This document shows, piece by piece, positions 34,676 to 46,384 of a DNA stretch of 64,000 bases; within the stretch, counting starts at the first letter, position 1, and every line of letters begins with the position of its first letter. The position numbers and the translations under genes are program-made. The stretch comes from Prostheceraeus crozeri (Eukaryota > Platyhelminthes > Polycladida > Euryleptidae), in the NCBI GenBank assembly GCA_907163375.1, contig CAJQUW010003634.1, positions 186,001-250,000 on the forward strand. The letters run 5' to 3'. Under the pieces are notes generated by a model. It worked only from the letters and a program-made list of their open reading frames with translations. It made no database searches and was not told where the DNA came from.

Positions 34676-35704
34676 GTATATGTACAGTCGAAATTCAAAG
34701 ACGGAACAAGTGAAGTTTATTATTTGTGACTTTACGTTTCACGGATTGTACTGTTCACACAACCGATCATCAGACAGTAATAAACTGATCAACGAAAGTA
34801 CACGATACCTTAAAATTCAAAAGGCTCACATTCATTAACATCATACATCTAGGTCTTAAGATTGCATAGAAGATATTTTCTACGATGTCTTATATTTACT
34901 ATGTAGGCTATATATATTTACATATATTACATACTACCGTCAAACATCTTTTTTCAATGATACCATATATTTCTTGATAGTGTGACATTTTACTAGATCT
35001 ATTATTGGTATTTACTTTTTTTTTCAATTATAGTACTTTATTTATTTTTTTTCTTTTTACAGGCAGAGTAAATTTAAAAGTCACAAGATATAGTCAATTT
35101 CACTAAGAGGGCTCGATCGAGGTATGCATGACATAATGCTAGTTGCATTTCCCCTTTGAACGGCTAAGCTCAGACGTTGCTTTTTTTACTTATTTACTTA
35201 GATCTGTTATGAATTTTATGCTGCATATCGTCCTTGCTACTTGTCAGTAACTTTAACAGGACGCTTCCTGCTCAATTTCATGAACCAAGTTGATAAACAT
35301 CAATTCATCTCAGCAGTTCCCCTCGTGCTAATATGTTGACTTATATATCTCAAACATAACTATCTTTGCTTTCATGGATTATAATGTGTTTATATTTCGG
35401 ATTAATAATATGCTTAATTTAAAAATTACATAATGTATAATTATTGATGAGTAAATACTTATTGATTATTCATAAAATGCCTTAGACTTACGTGTAGGCT
35501 ATTAAAATCGAATTCAGCGTTGTATGCTTGACTTTTAAATGTCATTATCTCACTACTTACAGGACAGTAGTAAGTACCATGCAACATTAGTTTGACTTTC
35601 ATTGGCAAAAGACCTTTAATCAACATATTTTAGACGTCATTGATGCTTTCATTTAACATTGTGCTGGTATGGCTTTAGCATGTAAAACATACCACACTTG
35701 AAAT
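34676..35704. other. Non-coding stretch
   Basis: AT-rich with T-runs (35010-35060). Nothing supported. Confidence 0.5.
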
Positions 35705-35830
35705 CAGAGTTGGAAGTGGGTCGTGGGTCATGGGTCAGGTGGGTCAAGTGGGTCACAAAATCTCGTGCGTCACGTGGGTCGTGGCTCACATTTAGCGTGG
35801 GTCAGACTTTGTTAACCCACTTCCAACCAG
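35705..35830. mobile_element. Short hAT-like MITE with (GTGGGTC)n
   Basis: CAGAGTTGGAAGTGGGT at 35705 faces ACCCACTTCCAAC at 35815-35827. Between them GTGGGTC/GTGGGTCA units recur about seven times. The layout, CAGAG end plus short G-rich subterminal repeats, is like the other hAT-like elements here. The exact right end and target duplication are unclear. Confidence 0.65.
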
Positions 35831-38141
35831 TTTAACCCATGATAGATTTGACAATCTCAAATACAGTAAACTTCATTTATTCGTATTCTTATCATTTATG
35901 AAAAATGATTGAGTCAGAAAATGATCTCTTAACTTCCAGTAATCAACAAATATGAGTCCTAAACTACTACGTGCGTATTGATTACGTGTTTTATTGGAAA
36001 TCTGTTTAGTTGTTCGCGAGGTGCCGTGTGAGCCGTCACATCCTAGGAATTCACCCAAAAGACCAACTGTTTCATTGTCACTATTCATCAAAATGATGAC
36101 GTCAATGAATGCGTTTATAGTCATTCTTATGACGTGTCATCGGGGAAACACCTCTGTTATTTTCATGGCACGTTGTTGAGATGTACCTGTGGGACGCTGG
36201 CGTACCACACGGCATCCTAATTAGTAAAACCGATTTATCTGCGCTGCCAACGTGTTCATAAACAAGTGACATGTCTGTACCAGACATGCTTGATTGAGTT
36301 ATGTGGCAGTTTCTAGTATTGGAAGCTTGTTTTGTATTAATAACTGCGTATTAATAAATACTTAACTGTGATTGGCTGATGACTTTCATGCCCAGAACAT
36401 CTTGCATCACAAAAATAGACATTGATAGTTATTGATGCCATTTTTGTTTTTACACACCCAGTTAGGGCGACATAATTTGAATTACAGAACTGATGGCCTA
36501 CTAATTCATATAATGAGCAAAAATGGGTTAATTAATTGATCAGTAATTCCAATTTCAACTAATTAATCAAATGAAATTCAATTTCAGTTCATTAATTGAA
36601 GATTCCTACAGTGTTGTGCAGCAAAATTGCCCATCCAATCAAATTTACAAACATGTGCGACTATCTTCACTACTCATCTATTAATACAAGTCAATATTGA
36701 ACAAATACTTTAATAAGAAATAATAGTCAGAAATAAGCAAAAGAAACAAAACTAAAAAGTGTGTGTAGCCACAGGACTGTAATTTTTACAAAATTACCAA
36801 AACATTATTTCATCAAATTTTGTTAATTCTGTCTGCTAGTGTGCTGAGCACAAGTCATCAGGTGGAGGGGTGTTCATCTTCTTGACAGCATATTGACAAG
36901 AGGAAATGGAGAACCGAGAGAATATGCAGGTGGAAGCCTAGTGATGTGAATCCTTCAAATATTGTTTCTATGATTTTCGGGATTTTGATCTCAAATGACA
37001 CAAATGCTTTCTTCGTATTTGCAGCGGTTTTATCAAATAGTTAGTTTTAACCTGGGGTCCAATTGCACATAATCGACGTGTAATTTTCGATTTTCATTCA
37101 CAAGTATGCATGTATCCATCTTTCTCTCTCTCCCTCTTCTCTCATACAGCAATTTTGCATGCTCGCAGTTATAAAACTTGATTATCTCCTTGTAGATTTT
37201 GAATCATAACATGCTACTTCCAAAATGAAAGTAGATCCATGTCATCAGAGTTATTAACTAGAGAACGTTCGTTTCGTCATTATTCGGATGCTCTTTTTAA
37301 AATGCCTCTTCCAACTATATCGCATTAGAATCACTTATATGAAGCGGGAAACTTTTACTGGTCGGAGGCCGCATCATGAAATCCTTCATTTTTTCTCAAT
37401 TTTGCTACATGATAGTCTGACGAACAAAGTCGGATGACTTCTATAAACTATGCAGGAATAAAAAGCGATTTTGAAAAATAATGAAAGTATAGTGGAATTG
37501 TATCTATATAAAACTTACCTTAAAATTCACAAGTTTTTGTCTGAATGAAAAAAATACTATATTGATGAGCATTTTTAACTTGCAGGCTTTCTGTAATGTG
37601 TACCATAGCTTTCCATCAATCTTTCATGAAGAGCATGCTCCACATCTCTCTGATTATCCGATGATGTGTGATCTCAGGAACCAAACTGAAATTTTTTTTC
37701 AAAAATCGAATTATTGCATTATACTATATTTTGAAAAGTTTGGAATGTAGTGTGTTACATGTCACTACCAACCCCAATAGTGGCTGTTCCAAGGCCCACA
37801 TGGAAGCAATGTGACATCATATGATGCAGCATTTGTTCAACGGAAAGCGGTTGCTTCTATTTCTCATTGCTAACTGGCTAGATAATCAAATGGAGTCTTA
37901 CAGTCTCATTAGCTAGTTATTTTCTTATAGACGATCTGATAAGCAAACATTCAATCAGTATACAGTTAAAATTACTGCAATATCTATGCCATCACCATTT
38001 ACATGTAATAAAGAAAATAATTCAATATAAGAACGTTTGTTATTCAGTAGAACAAAGAATTTCTAATTCAGTTGTACAAGTGAAAGTAAAACATTATTTC
38101 GATTCCATAAAAGATCCCATCAAATCTATTAGAGCGGTTTC
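35831..38141. other. Non-coding stretch, 2.3 kb
   Basis: No gene or clear element. A minus-strand frame at 35873-36124 and a plus one at 35994-36179 overlap and have no family features. A short CT-rich run lies at 37121-37141. Confidence 0.45.
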
Positions 38142-39120
38142 TACAATGCTGTAAAATAGTTTGGAAACATTTTCATGTAAACCTGCTTTCTTCGATATTC
38201 TCTAAAAATACCTTATAGAATCTGTTAAATGCTCACTGGTAATCTATGTCAAAAGACATTTTCCAAAATGATTTCTGAATATATTGCAATCTGTACAACT
38301 GTTTCAATCGAAGCTCTACAGCAGTCGGAATCAGTGTCTTCAAACCATTCACGTCTACCGCTATCAACAAGCTCACTATACGAAGAGAAACTTTTCTTCA
38401 CGATGCAACTCTTCAGTTTAATCCAACAATGTTCAATCGGATTAAGATCCGGTGAGTTTCCAAGCCATTTTTCTAACCATTGAAAATTGGAGGAAGCAAT
38501 CCAATCAGGAACAAGTTTAGCGGAGTGGCAGGGAGCACTGTCCTGTTCCGAAAGGCAAAAGACTCAAAGCTTCCGACTATCTTAAAATTATACAGGAAAA
38601 AATCCCCTACTTTATGTCTATTAGAAATAAAAGTATTCTTCAACAGGACGGCGCTCCCTGCTACTCCTCTAAACTTGTTCGTGATTGGATTGCTTCCTCC
38701 AATTTTCAATGGTTAGAAAAATGGTCTGGAAAAACACCAGATCTTAATCCGATTGAACATTGTTGGATTCAACTGAAGAGTTACGTCGCGAAGAAAAATT
38801 GCTCTTCGTATAGTGAGCTTGTTGATAGCGGTAGACGTGAATGGTTTGAAGACACTGATTCCGACTACTGTTGAGCTTTTTTCACGACGTCGTATTTCTG
38901 CTTGCTTAAATAATAATGGAAGGCATACAAAATATTGAATCACAAACACTTGAAACAGTTGTACAGATTGTAATATATTCAGAAATCATTTTGGAAAATG
39001 TCTTCTGACATAGATTACCCGTAAGCTTACATTTAACAGATTATATAAGGTATTTTTAGAGAATATCGAAAAAAAATAAGTTTGCATAAAGGTGTTTCCA
39101 AACTTTTTCACAGTATAGTA
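38142..39120. mobile_element. Palindromic Tc1 element
   Basis: The left half (38142-38548) is an inverted copy of the right half (38637-39120). Both halves carry the 3' part of a Tc1 transposase gene and the same outer end, with AGTTTGGAAAC close to each terminus. The N-terminal half of the gene is absent. The left half lacks about 75 bp present at 38885-38955. A 90-bp unpaired centre separates the halves. Such an element is non-autonomous. Confidence 0.85.
38614..38874 (+). pseudogene. Tc1 transposase C-terminal fragment
   Basis: A DDE-type transposase end: ILQQDGAPCYSSKLVRDW (second catalytic Asp in QQDGAPC) and KTPDLNPIEHCWIQLKSY (third catalytic residue, Glu of NPIE). The Asp and Glu are about 34 residues apart, the DD34E layout of Tc1. 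The sequence then ends at a stop after DSDYC. The first catalytic Asp and the paired DNA-binding domain are missing. The left, minus-strand half repeats the same region in a more damaged state. Confidence 0.88.
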
Positions 39121-39425
39121 GGTACAAATCTCACTCAACACAAAAACAGCAAAAACTAACTTCTAACGGAATCAATTTGCGTCGTGGTCACCGAATCAAT
39201 TCAAATTTTCGACTGCCTTTCCTATACAGTCCCACAAGCGATGACCGCATTGCACTGTCTCTTAAGGGCTCTTGGGAAGGAATCAGTAGACATGCTAGGA
39301 ACAAATTCAAGATGAATCGCGCGTGAATGTCCGCAAGTGAATAATGTTGTAATACGTATGTCTTTCTTTGTATACACTCTTCCCCCACAACAAGAGAAAA
39401 ATACAATGATACGAAGTAATCAGGA
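39121..39425. other. Non-coding stretch
   Basis: Nothing supported; a 72-codon minus-strand frame (39188-39406) is unassigned. Confidence 0.4.
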
Positions 39426-39641
39426 TCAGCAGTTGTAAATACGCATAACTATGACCTTAACTGTACCGGTATACCATCGCGCATATATAGCACCTGAATA
39501 TGCATTATTTGATGCATCTAAAAAGCCGTGTAATTCGACAGGCAAGACTATATCTTCAGTAAAGAAAAAAATCTTATTGGCACCCTTGAATACTCCAAGA
39601 TTGGCTATAATAACTCTATAACTGCATACCTTCATATACAA
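39426..39641 (-). mobile_element. BEL/Pao-like LTR retrotransposon fossil (RNase H scrap)
   Basis: The minus-strand translation holds VELHGFLDASNNAYSGAIYA, which resembles the start of the RNase H domain of BEL/Pao retrotransposons (HGF.DAS..AY...Y). No LTRs, integrase or other parts were found nearby. It is a short, broken and probably old fragment. Confidence 0.6.
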
Positions 39642-40271
39642 ATACGAGTATCAAGGGCTATTGCAGCGGAATTTTCAATCCACAAAAATCTCAGAGCAAC
39701 TCAATCCTCCTCATTAATCAAATTTGTAGAAAAGCCTTTTTTGCTGCTTTCATTTCGTAAAAGGTGTAGGCATGCTTGAGTACAATTAACTTCAAAATCA
39801 AAGCTTTCTATTACCAATTCAACCATGGACATCTAGATGCAACTTATAACATCCATAGAAAAATATTTCAATTAATGACTAGCTTATCCATGCACATGTC
39901 ACATAGAGTGGCAATGTCTTCACAGATATATTTAAATTGGCGATTTTATAGCGATGTCACCTATTAACATCAGAAAGCAATTCAAAAGGTGACACACATT
40001 TTTGGGATTAGTGCATTAGATGGGAAGAAATATCTCACCTGTAATCAAATTGGAAGTGATTAGTACAAGGTTCAGATGATGGATGATGTTGACCGATCTT
40101 CGCTTTGCAGTTATCAGTAAGACCATAGAAATTAGATATCTATGCTATTGTTCTCTCCTGTATAGAGAGAACAATAGATAACAGGATGGCAACAGTCTGG
40201 ACTCTGACACTGGGTCTAGTTCAGGACCTCTCTTTCGTTATTTTTAAAGGTCTGTTTGTACTTCTGGCGGA
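39642..40271. other. Non-coding stretch
   Basis: No gene. At 40148-40182 TTCTCTCCTGTATAGAGAGAA forms a small hairpin. Confidence 0.4.
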
Positions 40272-40390
40272 AGGCCTCAGCTATACTGCGAGCAAAGCAA
40301 ACCAGAGCGATTGACAGCTTACGGACATACGTTTGCTCGTGTTTGCTCGGGACGCTCGTGTTTACTTTGCTTTTAGTGTGGCTGAGGCCT
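40272..40390. mobile_element. Short MITE with AGGCCTCAGC ends
   Basis: AGGCCTCAGC at 40272 faces GCTGAGGCCT ending at 40390, and the next 20 bp inward are also roughly complementary (GCAAAGCAAAC against GTTTACTTTGC). The inside holds TTTGCTCGTG repeats. The target duplication is unclear; the class is not assigned. Confidence 0.65.
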
Positions 40391-40628
40391 AACGCGCCGG
40401 TCAACACTGGCCGGCATGCGCTGACGTTACACTGTTGACTTCGACAGAATCAAATTTGCAGTCAACTGTAACCGGCGTGATCGATTGATCAGCCACACTC
40501 TGACTGATGTTTCTGGGAGCACATTAAAGTTAGTTGCGATTCAACTTCATTTTCAACCAATCGACTGATTGTATGAACTGCCTGCGAATCTGTAACAAAT
40601 GCGAAAGTTGATTTCTTGGAAGATTAGT

Positions 40629-40850
40629 TGATTGAGGAGGTTCGGAACTGCGAGTATTCTTTGGTTAGTAAAAAGTAATAAATTTAAGGATACAGAGAGA
40701 GCAAACAACTCATGGAAGGAGATAAGCTATCGGAATAGAGAAAGACGAAACAGCATGCAAGAAAAAAATGGAAAGATCTTCGCGATCGAGAAACAAAATG
40801 TGGTGGAGGAAGATCCAAGCCGATCGTTAGGAGGTACCTATTACCAATCT
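40629..40850 (+). pseudogene. MADF domain remnant
   Basis: Pieces in three frames match a MADF (Myb/SANT-like, Adf-1 type) DNA-binding domain: LIEEVRNCEYSL, then KFKDTERANNSWKEISYR, then ACKKKWKDLRDRETK. In MADF proteins these lie in this order and spacing (LI..V....LW, Y.....A...W..I, CK.KW..LR). The frame changes, one at an A-run near 40768, show that it is dead. MADF proteins are either host regulators or partners of PIF/Harbinger transposases; no Harbinger transposase is seen here. Confidence 0.7.
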
Positions 40851-41399
40851 ATCGCTTTTATCCAGAAAGCGTCAAACTCCTCTGAAACTGCTGCGAATGA
40901 TGATCAGGATCAGGAAAGAAACAAAATAACATTAACTGAGAAACACTGTATTGTAAGCGCACAAAGACCTCTAGTTTGAACACTTGTACGCTAGCTTTCA
41001 TAGAATGCAGGGAAGAGCAGGTCGACTGACATTATCAGTGGACTGAAGCTTTTTCTAGTCGGCGTGCTGCAGTCTATAGCAGCGTAATTATACGTCAGAA
41101 GTATATACTGGCCTTTTTTGAGATAACTTTTGATGCGAATGCCGTATAACCCACATTTTCCCGCAGAGTAAGATCCAAATCACGGACGTCCAGTGTTTGA
41201 ATATGAATAAAATTGAACAGTTAACAGAGGCTGCAGTCAACATGAAGGGAAATGATAAAATTGGATCCTGTGACCACAGACCTGATGATTCTAGTTTCCA
41301 TTTTTTGCGTGACTCATAATCAATGGCAAACGATCATGAGCAGAGTGATATTTCAGCATGCGTCTGAACGATTCTGCAGGCGATTTTGTGATTTCGTCT
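40851..41399. other. Non-coding stretch
   Basis: No supported feature between the MADF remnant and the TTAA element. Confidence 0.45.
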
Positions 41400-41403
41400 T
41401 TAA

Positions 41404-42640
41404 CCCTCTGAGACCTGAGGGGGTCCACAGGACCCCTTTCACAAGTTCTTAGTTTACCTTCTCAAATCGATATCAAATCATTAGGAAGGTTTATTTTAAG
41501 TAATACTACGATGTTTAAGTGTAGCAAGTCGATATGACTAATCCTTTGAGTGTTTAGCCTTCTCAGTAAGCACATGCGAAAATGTGGTGTTTCTGCAATT
41601 CAACGACATTTAGCACAGTACAGTTGCACTACGAGTCGGATTTACGATGTTTGCTGTCACCAAGTAACCCCAGGTAATTGAATTTAATGAAATTAATTTA
41701 TTCCATGCAGCAGAACCTTTACATTTGGCCATTTTTCAAATTTATCCATACCAATCGGAAATAGGAATGAATTCAGCCATAATTGCTGCATTTTTAGAAC
41801 CTCAGAACAGCTGTGGAGATATGAAATTCATCAATTAATTACTGCTGTGAAAACTTTGCCAACAGTCTACTTTTAGTGTTGCTATGAATATAATGATAGC
41901 TTTCATTTTGAAGATAGATTTGTGCTGATTTGTTCATGAAGGCTAACCAATCATGTCCAGAAACAAGATATTCACATTCTAACACAACGCACGCACATGC
42001 ACGAGCATGTCCAGAAACAAGATATTCACATTCTAACACAACGCACGCACATGCACCAGCATGTCCAGAAACAAGATATTCACATTCTAACACAACGCAC
42101 GCACATGCACGAGCATGTCCAGAAACAAGATATTCACATTCTAACACAACGCACGCACATGCACGAGCATGTCCAGAAACAAGATATTCACATTCTAACA
42201 CAACGCACGCACATGCACGAGCATGTCCAGAAACAAGATATTCACATTCTAACACAACGCACGCACATGCACGAGCATGTCCAGAAACAAGATATTCACA
42301 TTGTGCAATATTCTAACACAACGCACGCACATGCACGAGCATGATGTAAACATTGAATTAATGAATTTCACTCATTATGCACCATCGTGGACATGTCCAA
42401 AATCATTCTTTGAGAGTGTGAATTTCTACACTCTGAAACCTGATGGGGTCCAGTGAGCCCCCTTGGCCTATCTACCATACTTCTACTGATTCAATTGAAA
42501 TGAAACAACACCTGCAGAATCATCGTCAAAAATGATGACTTGTCATGGTCATGAGCGGTTGATATAGCCTCAGCACAAAAATTAAAAATAGAAAGATATG
42601 GCTGCGGGGCCCACTGGACCTCCCCTCAGGTGTCTGAGCG
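41404..42640. mobile_element. TTAA-flanked MITE, copy A (with minisatellite)
   Basis: TTAA lies at 41400-41403 and 42641-42644. The ends read CCCTCTGAGACCTGAGGGGG and, on the right, CCCCTCAGGTGTCTGAGCG. A second internal copy of the end motif is at 42430-42465. The inside matches MITE copy B (46385-47303) in inverted orientation except for a 54-bp tandem array. TTAA and a CCC start point to piggyBac. No transposase. Confidence 0.9.
41952..42345. repeat. 54-bp minisatellite, about 7 copies
   Basis: Six full 54-bp units start at 41952, 42006, 42060, 42114, 42168 and 42222; a seventh, from 42276, has an 8-bp insertion. Units are almost identical (one C/G change in the second). Because 54 is a multiple of 3 and the unit has no stop in several frames, long frames appear on both strands (41930-42316, 41997-42344 plus; 41839-42255 minus). 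I do not think they are genes. Confidence 0.97.
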
Positions 42641-42705
42641 TTAATGGTCGACCCTGTACTTGATATTCAAAAATTAATAATTGTTGTGAATGAATTATCT
42701 TTTAA

Positions 42706-45700
42706 CCCTTATCCTCGCACGGAAATGAATATACCTTAACCTAGCATCCACTACATTTTGTAGTTACCTGTAAAAGTCATATTTGATCCTTTTAAAAATG
42801 TTTTTAATGTTACAGAACGAAAGGTCATAAGCCATAATTACATATCATTGAACTAATATACAACTCATAGGGTCATATTGACAATTTAGAAATGAAGTTG
42901 TGAGTGAATATTGAATTATAGTAGAGGACGACTAACAGTACTAACACATCGAAGACTTTATTAACACACGATGATTTGGGCAAATTGCTCTCATACAGGC
43001 ATCGCATTTACTTCGTGTATTTTTTTGGACACAAAGCAACCCTTAACACTTTGGTCATTAAGTGGAATGACTGCAGGATTAGGGATTTTGAATCCAAGAA
43101 TTTCAGCGGCTTGTTTGCTTTCAGATGGAAGATTTTTGTTAGCATTCCGTTGGCACGCAAAATTGTACACTAATTGGTAGGTTAGATCCTTCAAATATTT
43201 TCGTCTTTCAACTGCATTATTGTCAAACTTGCAGAGTAAGTATCCATTATATGCGGCAACATCGAGCATGTTATACCAAACCAAGAGCGGCCATCGGACA
43301 GTCTTTCTCTTGCATGTGAACTCGGCTACGTTTTCATCCAGTTGGTCTACTGCTCCTTTTCCCACGTTGTAATCCATAATCAATTGCGGCTTGTTGTTCA
43401 TTTCCCGTACAATTCCGTTTCCGCTGTGCGAGGAACTCAACATCAAAACATTTTCGCATTTTTGCGGTATGTATGACACTAAAACGATCTTATTTTCATG
43501 ATCATGAATAAAAATGCTTGAGTGGACAGCTCGCTGCTGAGCTGTTTTCATGTGTGCCGGAATTTCCCGTCGATGCGATCGAATTGTACCCAAAAGAGTG
43601 AGTCCATTTGACAGCAAGGTAACAGCCAGTTGGTGGGAGGTGAAATAGTTGTCGGTAACGATATCCCGACCAGATCGATGGAAAGGCTCGGTGAGATCCA
43701 GAACAACATCTCGACCAATGTTCGTGTGTGGACGCTCACCTGGGCGTCTTCCTGAATAGATCTGCGCATTGACAGCGTAGCCAGTAACGGATTCAGCTAA
43801 CCAAAAGATCTTTAGCCCGTATTTGGCGGGTTTAGACGGTAAGTAGGTCCGGCCGGGAATGCAACCCCTATAGCCGAGGAGCTGCTCATCAACAGCAAGT
43901 GTGTCGCCAGGAGAGTAGGGTCGACGTAGATTACTGACAAATTGATCCCATACGTCACTGATAGCCGCCAACCGATTCACCACCTGTCTTTCAGCTCGAT
44001 TTCTGAAGTTGTCGAATCCGATGCACCTCAAAAAGAACTGCATTCTGTTCAAAGACGTCACGGCCCTGTAGAAAGGCCGACCTTCCTTTGGATTCCAGAG
44101 TTCAGGCAAGCTCATAAAATTGTCTCGGTCAAGCCCGGCGCGCAAAAGGATTCCCAGGCACGCACATATCTCATCATAAGTGAAGTGATTCATATAACCA
44201 GTGATTCTGGTAACACTGCGGCGAATATCTGTTACTTTCCTATTAGTGCAACGCAAAACTTCACGAATTATTCCTTCTGATAAGAACAGATTGAATGCTT
44301 CCAAAGCTGACTGCGGATGAGCTATTTGATTGCGTCGTTCAACGATATTTCGGTTCCGTCGACGTGATTGGAATGGGTTGCGAGAATATGCGATGTTATT
44401 TACAACAACTTGATCAACAGTATCTTCATCCAACGTTTCAGAGTCCGAGTCCGATCCGTCATCCACAAATACAGGAATGTCCCCCTCATCACGATCATCC
44501 ACTTCTGAGTCGCCAGTTGCTGCGTCACCATCTTGATCATCATCGAATAGTTTTCCTGTTCTTCTTCATTTACAGCGCCATGAGCAATATTTTCTTCCTC
44601 CTCGTTAGAGATAGTTGAATCTTCATCTGTATTCCAAATAAGCTTCAATGCTTGCGCAGCAGAGTAACGGGTGGTTCGAGGCATGTTTACAAAGTGATGT
44701 GGCTTGGTAGTTCGATGACTTGTATTCAACAGCAGCAGTCAGCGAACCAATCAGAAAACGCCGAAGTGATATTGCGATTAGATTTGATTGAGATTCAACT
44801 CTCAAACTCTATAATAGTGCTCTCAACTCTATAATAGTGCATTACGCCATTGAGTGTTCAGCGTTCCCCCCGGCTCACAAGCTTCTATAGCAACAGTCTA
44901 TAGAAGAAAATGTGGAACCTCACATTTTCAACAGTCTATTGCTTGTCAGATCTCTAGGCCATGTGCTGAATGTGTTGCTATTGTAATCACTCCATGTCAT
45001 TGACAGTCTCATTGATGAATATTGTTACTGGCAATTTGACTTGCATTTATGACTTCTAGAATATGAATTATTGAATGCAGATATCTATGCCATGCGTTAA
45101 ATTTGTCTCCACTGTCGTCACTTCAATTCATTGGCGATCACGTTGATCTTTCTGGTGGTGCAAAAGCGATAATTGACTGTCATAATTGAATGAAATATCT
45201 ATGGTAGCTTAGAATTTATACATGCATTCTATTGATTGCTGTGAGATCTTGATGAAGGGTTACAGGGAGTTGTTTTTCGTATCAATATTTAGAATGTAAA
45301 TTACTGGGAGTGAAACTATTCTCGGTACTAGTAAGCAAGATTTGAAAATGATTTCAATACTTTCGATTCTACTTTCGATATACTTTCGATAGAGTTGCAA
45401 AAACTTCATCATTTGTGAATCACAATGTGGCAGTAGACGTTATGACAGAATACTATATAGCAGTCAAGCAAGTTTGAACAAGTTGAAAGTTTTAAGTTTT
45501 AAATGCGTTAATAGACATTGTGTGTGGTCTATGATTGAGAGTATAGTCAAACTCTTATGCTTTCATCTTCTTTTTAGCTCACTACAGAATGTAGGGGATG
45601 CGAGGTTGAGGTAGTATCTATGAATATTTTCTAAGATATACCAACTGCAACCAAAATTTTGTAGGTAGATGAACTTTACTAACCTATGCTCATCATTCTA

Positions 45701-45790
45701 TAATCCCAGTGTTCTAGCATTGATTAGTAAAATTTTATTTGATCTTAAATTTTGCTTTACTACAAAATGTAGGGGATGCGAGGATAAGGG
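42706..45790 (-). mobile_element. piggyBac element, nearly whole, 3.1 kb
   Basis: TTAA lies at 42702-42705 and 45791-45794. The ends read CCCTTATCCTCGCAC and its complement GTGCGAGG-like GATGCGAGGATAAGGG. A subterminal unit, CTACAAAATGTAGGGGATGC, occurs at the right end and again about 175 bp further in (45582-45612), and inverted near 42745-42770. The transposase lies on the minus strand; about 1 kb right of it is non-coding. This is the most complete transposon in the window. Confidence 0.93.
42991..44684 (-). pseudogene. piggyBac transposase, almost complete
   Basis: A long minus-strand frame (44502-42991, 503 codons) carries the full DDE region: FNLFLSEGIIREVL, LAVDEQLLGYRG (first catalytic Asp), GRDIVTDNYFTSHQ (second), NVGKGAVDQLDENV (third) and WPLLVWYNMLDV. 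An N-terminal, acidic part starting MPRTTRYSAAQALK at 44684 lies in another frame, joined near 44555. The C-terminal zinc part also slips frame near 43017: GCFVSKK is in the main frame, but CDACMRAICPNH is in the next. So there are two frame changes, each within one base. The family's usual length, near 560-600 residues, fits. No intron is seen, unlike the copy at the window start. Confidence 0.93.
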
Positions 45791-45794
45791 TTAA

Positions 45795-46380
45795 GTTCAT
45801 AGAAGGCACTAAGACTCTTGCTATAAAGCACCCGCAGCCTGCCAGTTTATCAAGAATTTTCTGTTCTGTTCTTTTGATGACTGATCGTCCATAATTAACG
45901 TTGCAGGATATCATTTAAGCTACAATTCATTGATATCTTCATGTAGCGTCAATGAGAGATGTTGCAGCGTGCAAGCAACAATAGGTGGCACATTCACAGT
46001 TCCTTCCGCTTTGAACTTATGTTGTCTCCGTTATGAACACATGTTGGAGATATTTCATGTCCGCTCCAGCTAACATAGATTCTAACAATCCGACCTCTAT
46101 GAGCAAGACGGTAGCATTTATAGACTGAATTTTATTAAGTTCCTGCATTCAATAGTTGCTGATGAGCATTATCTACAATGGATATCGCTGTATTTACCAT
46201 TGACGCAGAGGTTATAAGGTACATTGTACTGCGTCACTTGCTATCCTATTTATTCATGGCTCTCAAGATTAGCTGATCTTGATTGCTTTGGTTCGATTGT
46301 GTTCGCCTCACCATAGATGCTTGATAGATATTCAAGAAAAATAGAATATTTTGTCCCGAAAGTCATCAACGTGAAGGACA
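45795..46380. other. Non-coding stretch
   Basis: Spacer between the piggyBac element and MITE copy B; no feature seen. Confidence 0.5.
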
Positions 46381-46384
46381 TTAA

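Noticed and set aside
35705-35830. Telomere-like GTGGGTC array
   Set aside because: The array is short and enclosed by inverted ends, so it is part of a MITE, not an interstitial telomere.
39188-39406. Further part of the BEL/Pao fossil
   Set aside because: The sequence shows no recognisable retrotransposon motif, so I did not extend the fossil into it.
41952-42345. CRISPR-like array
   Set aside because: The 54-bp units are contiguous and nearly identical with no spacers; it is a minisatellite in a eukaryotic MITE.
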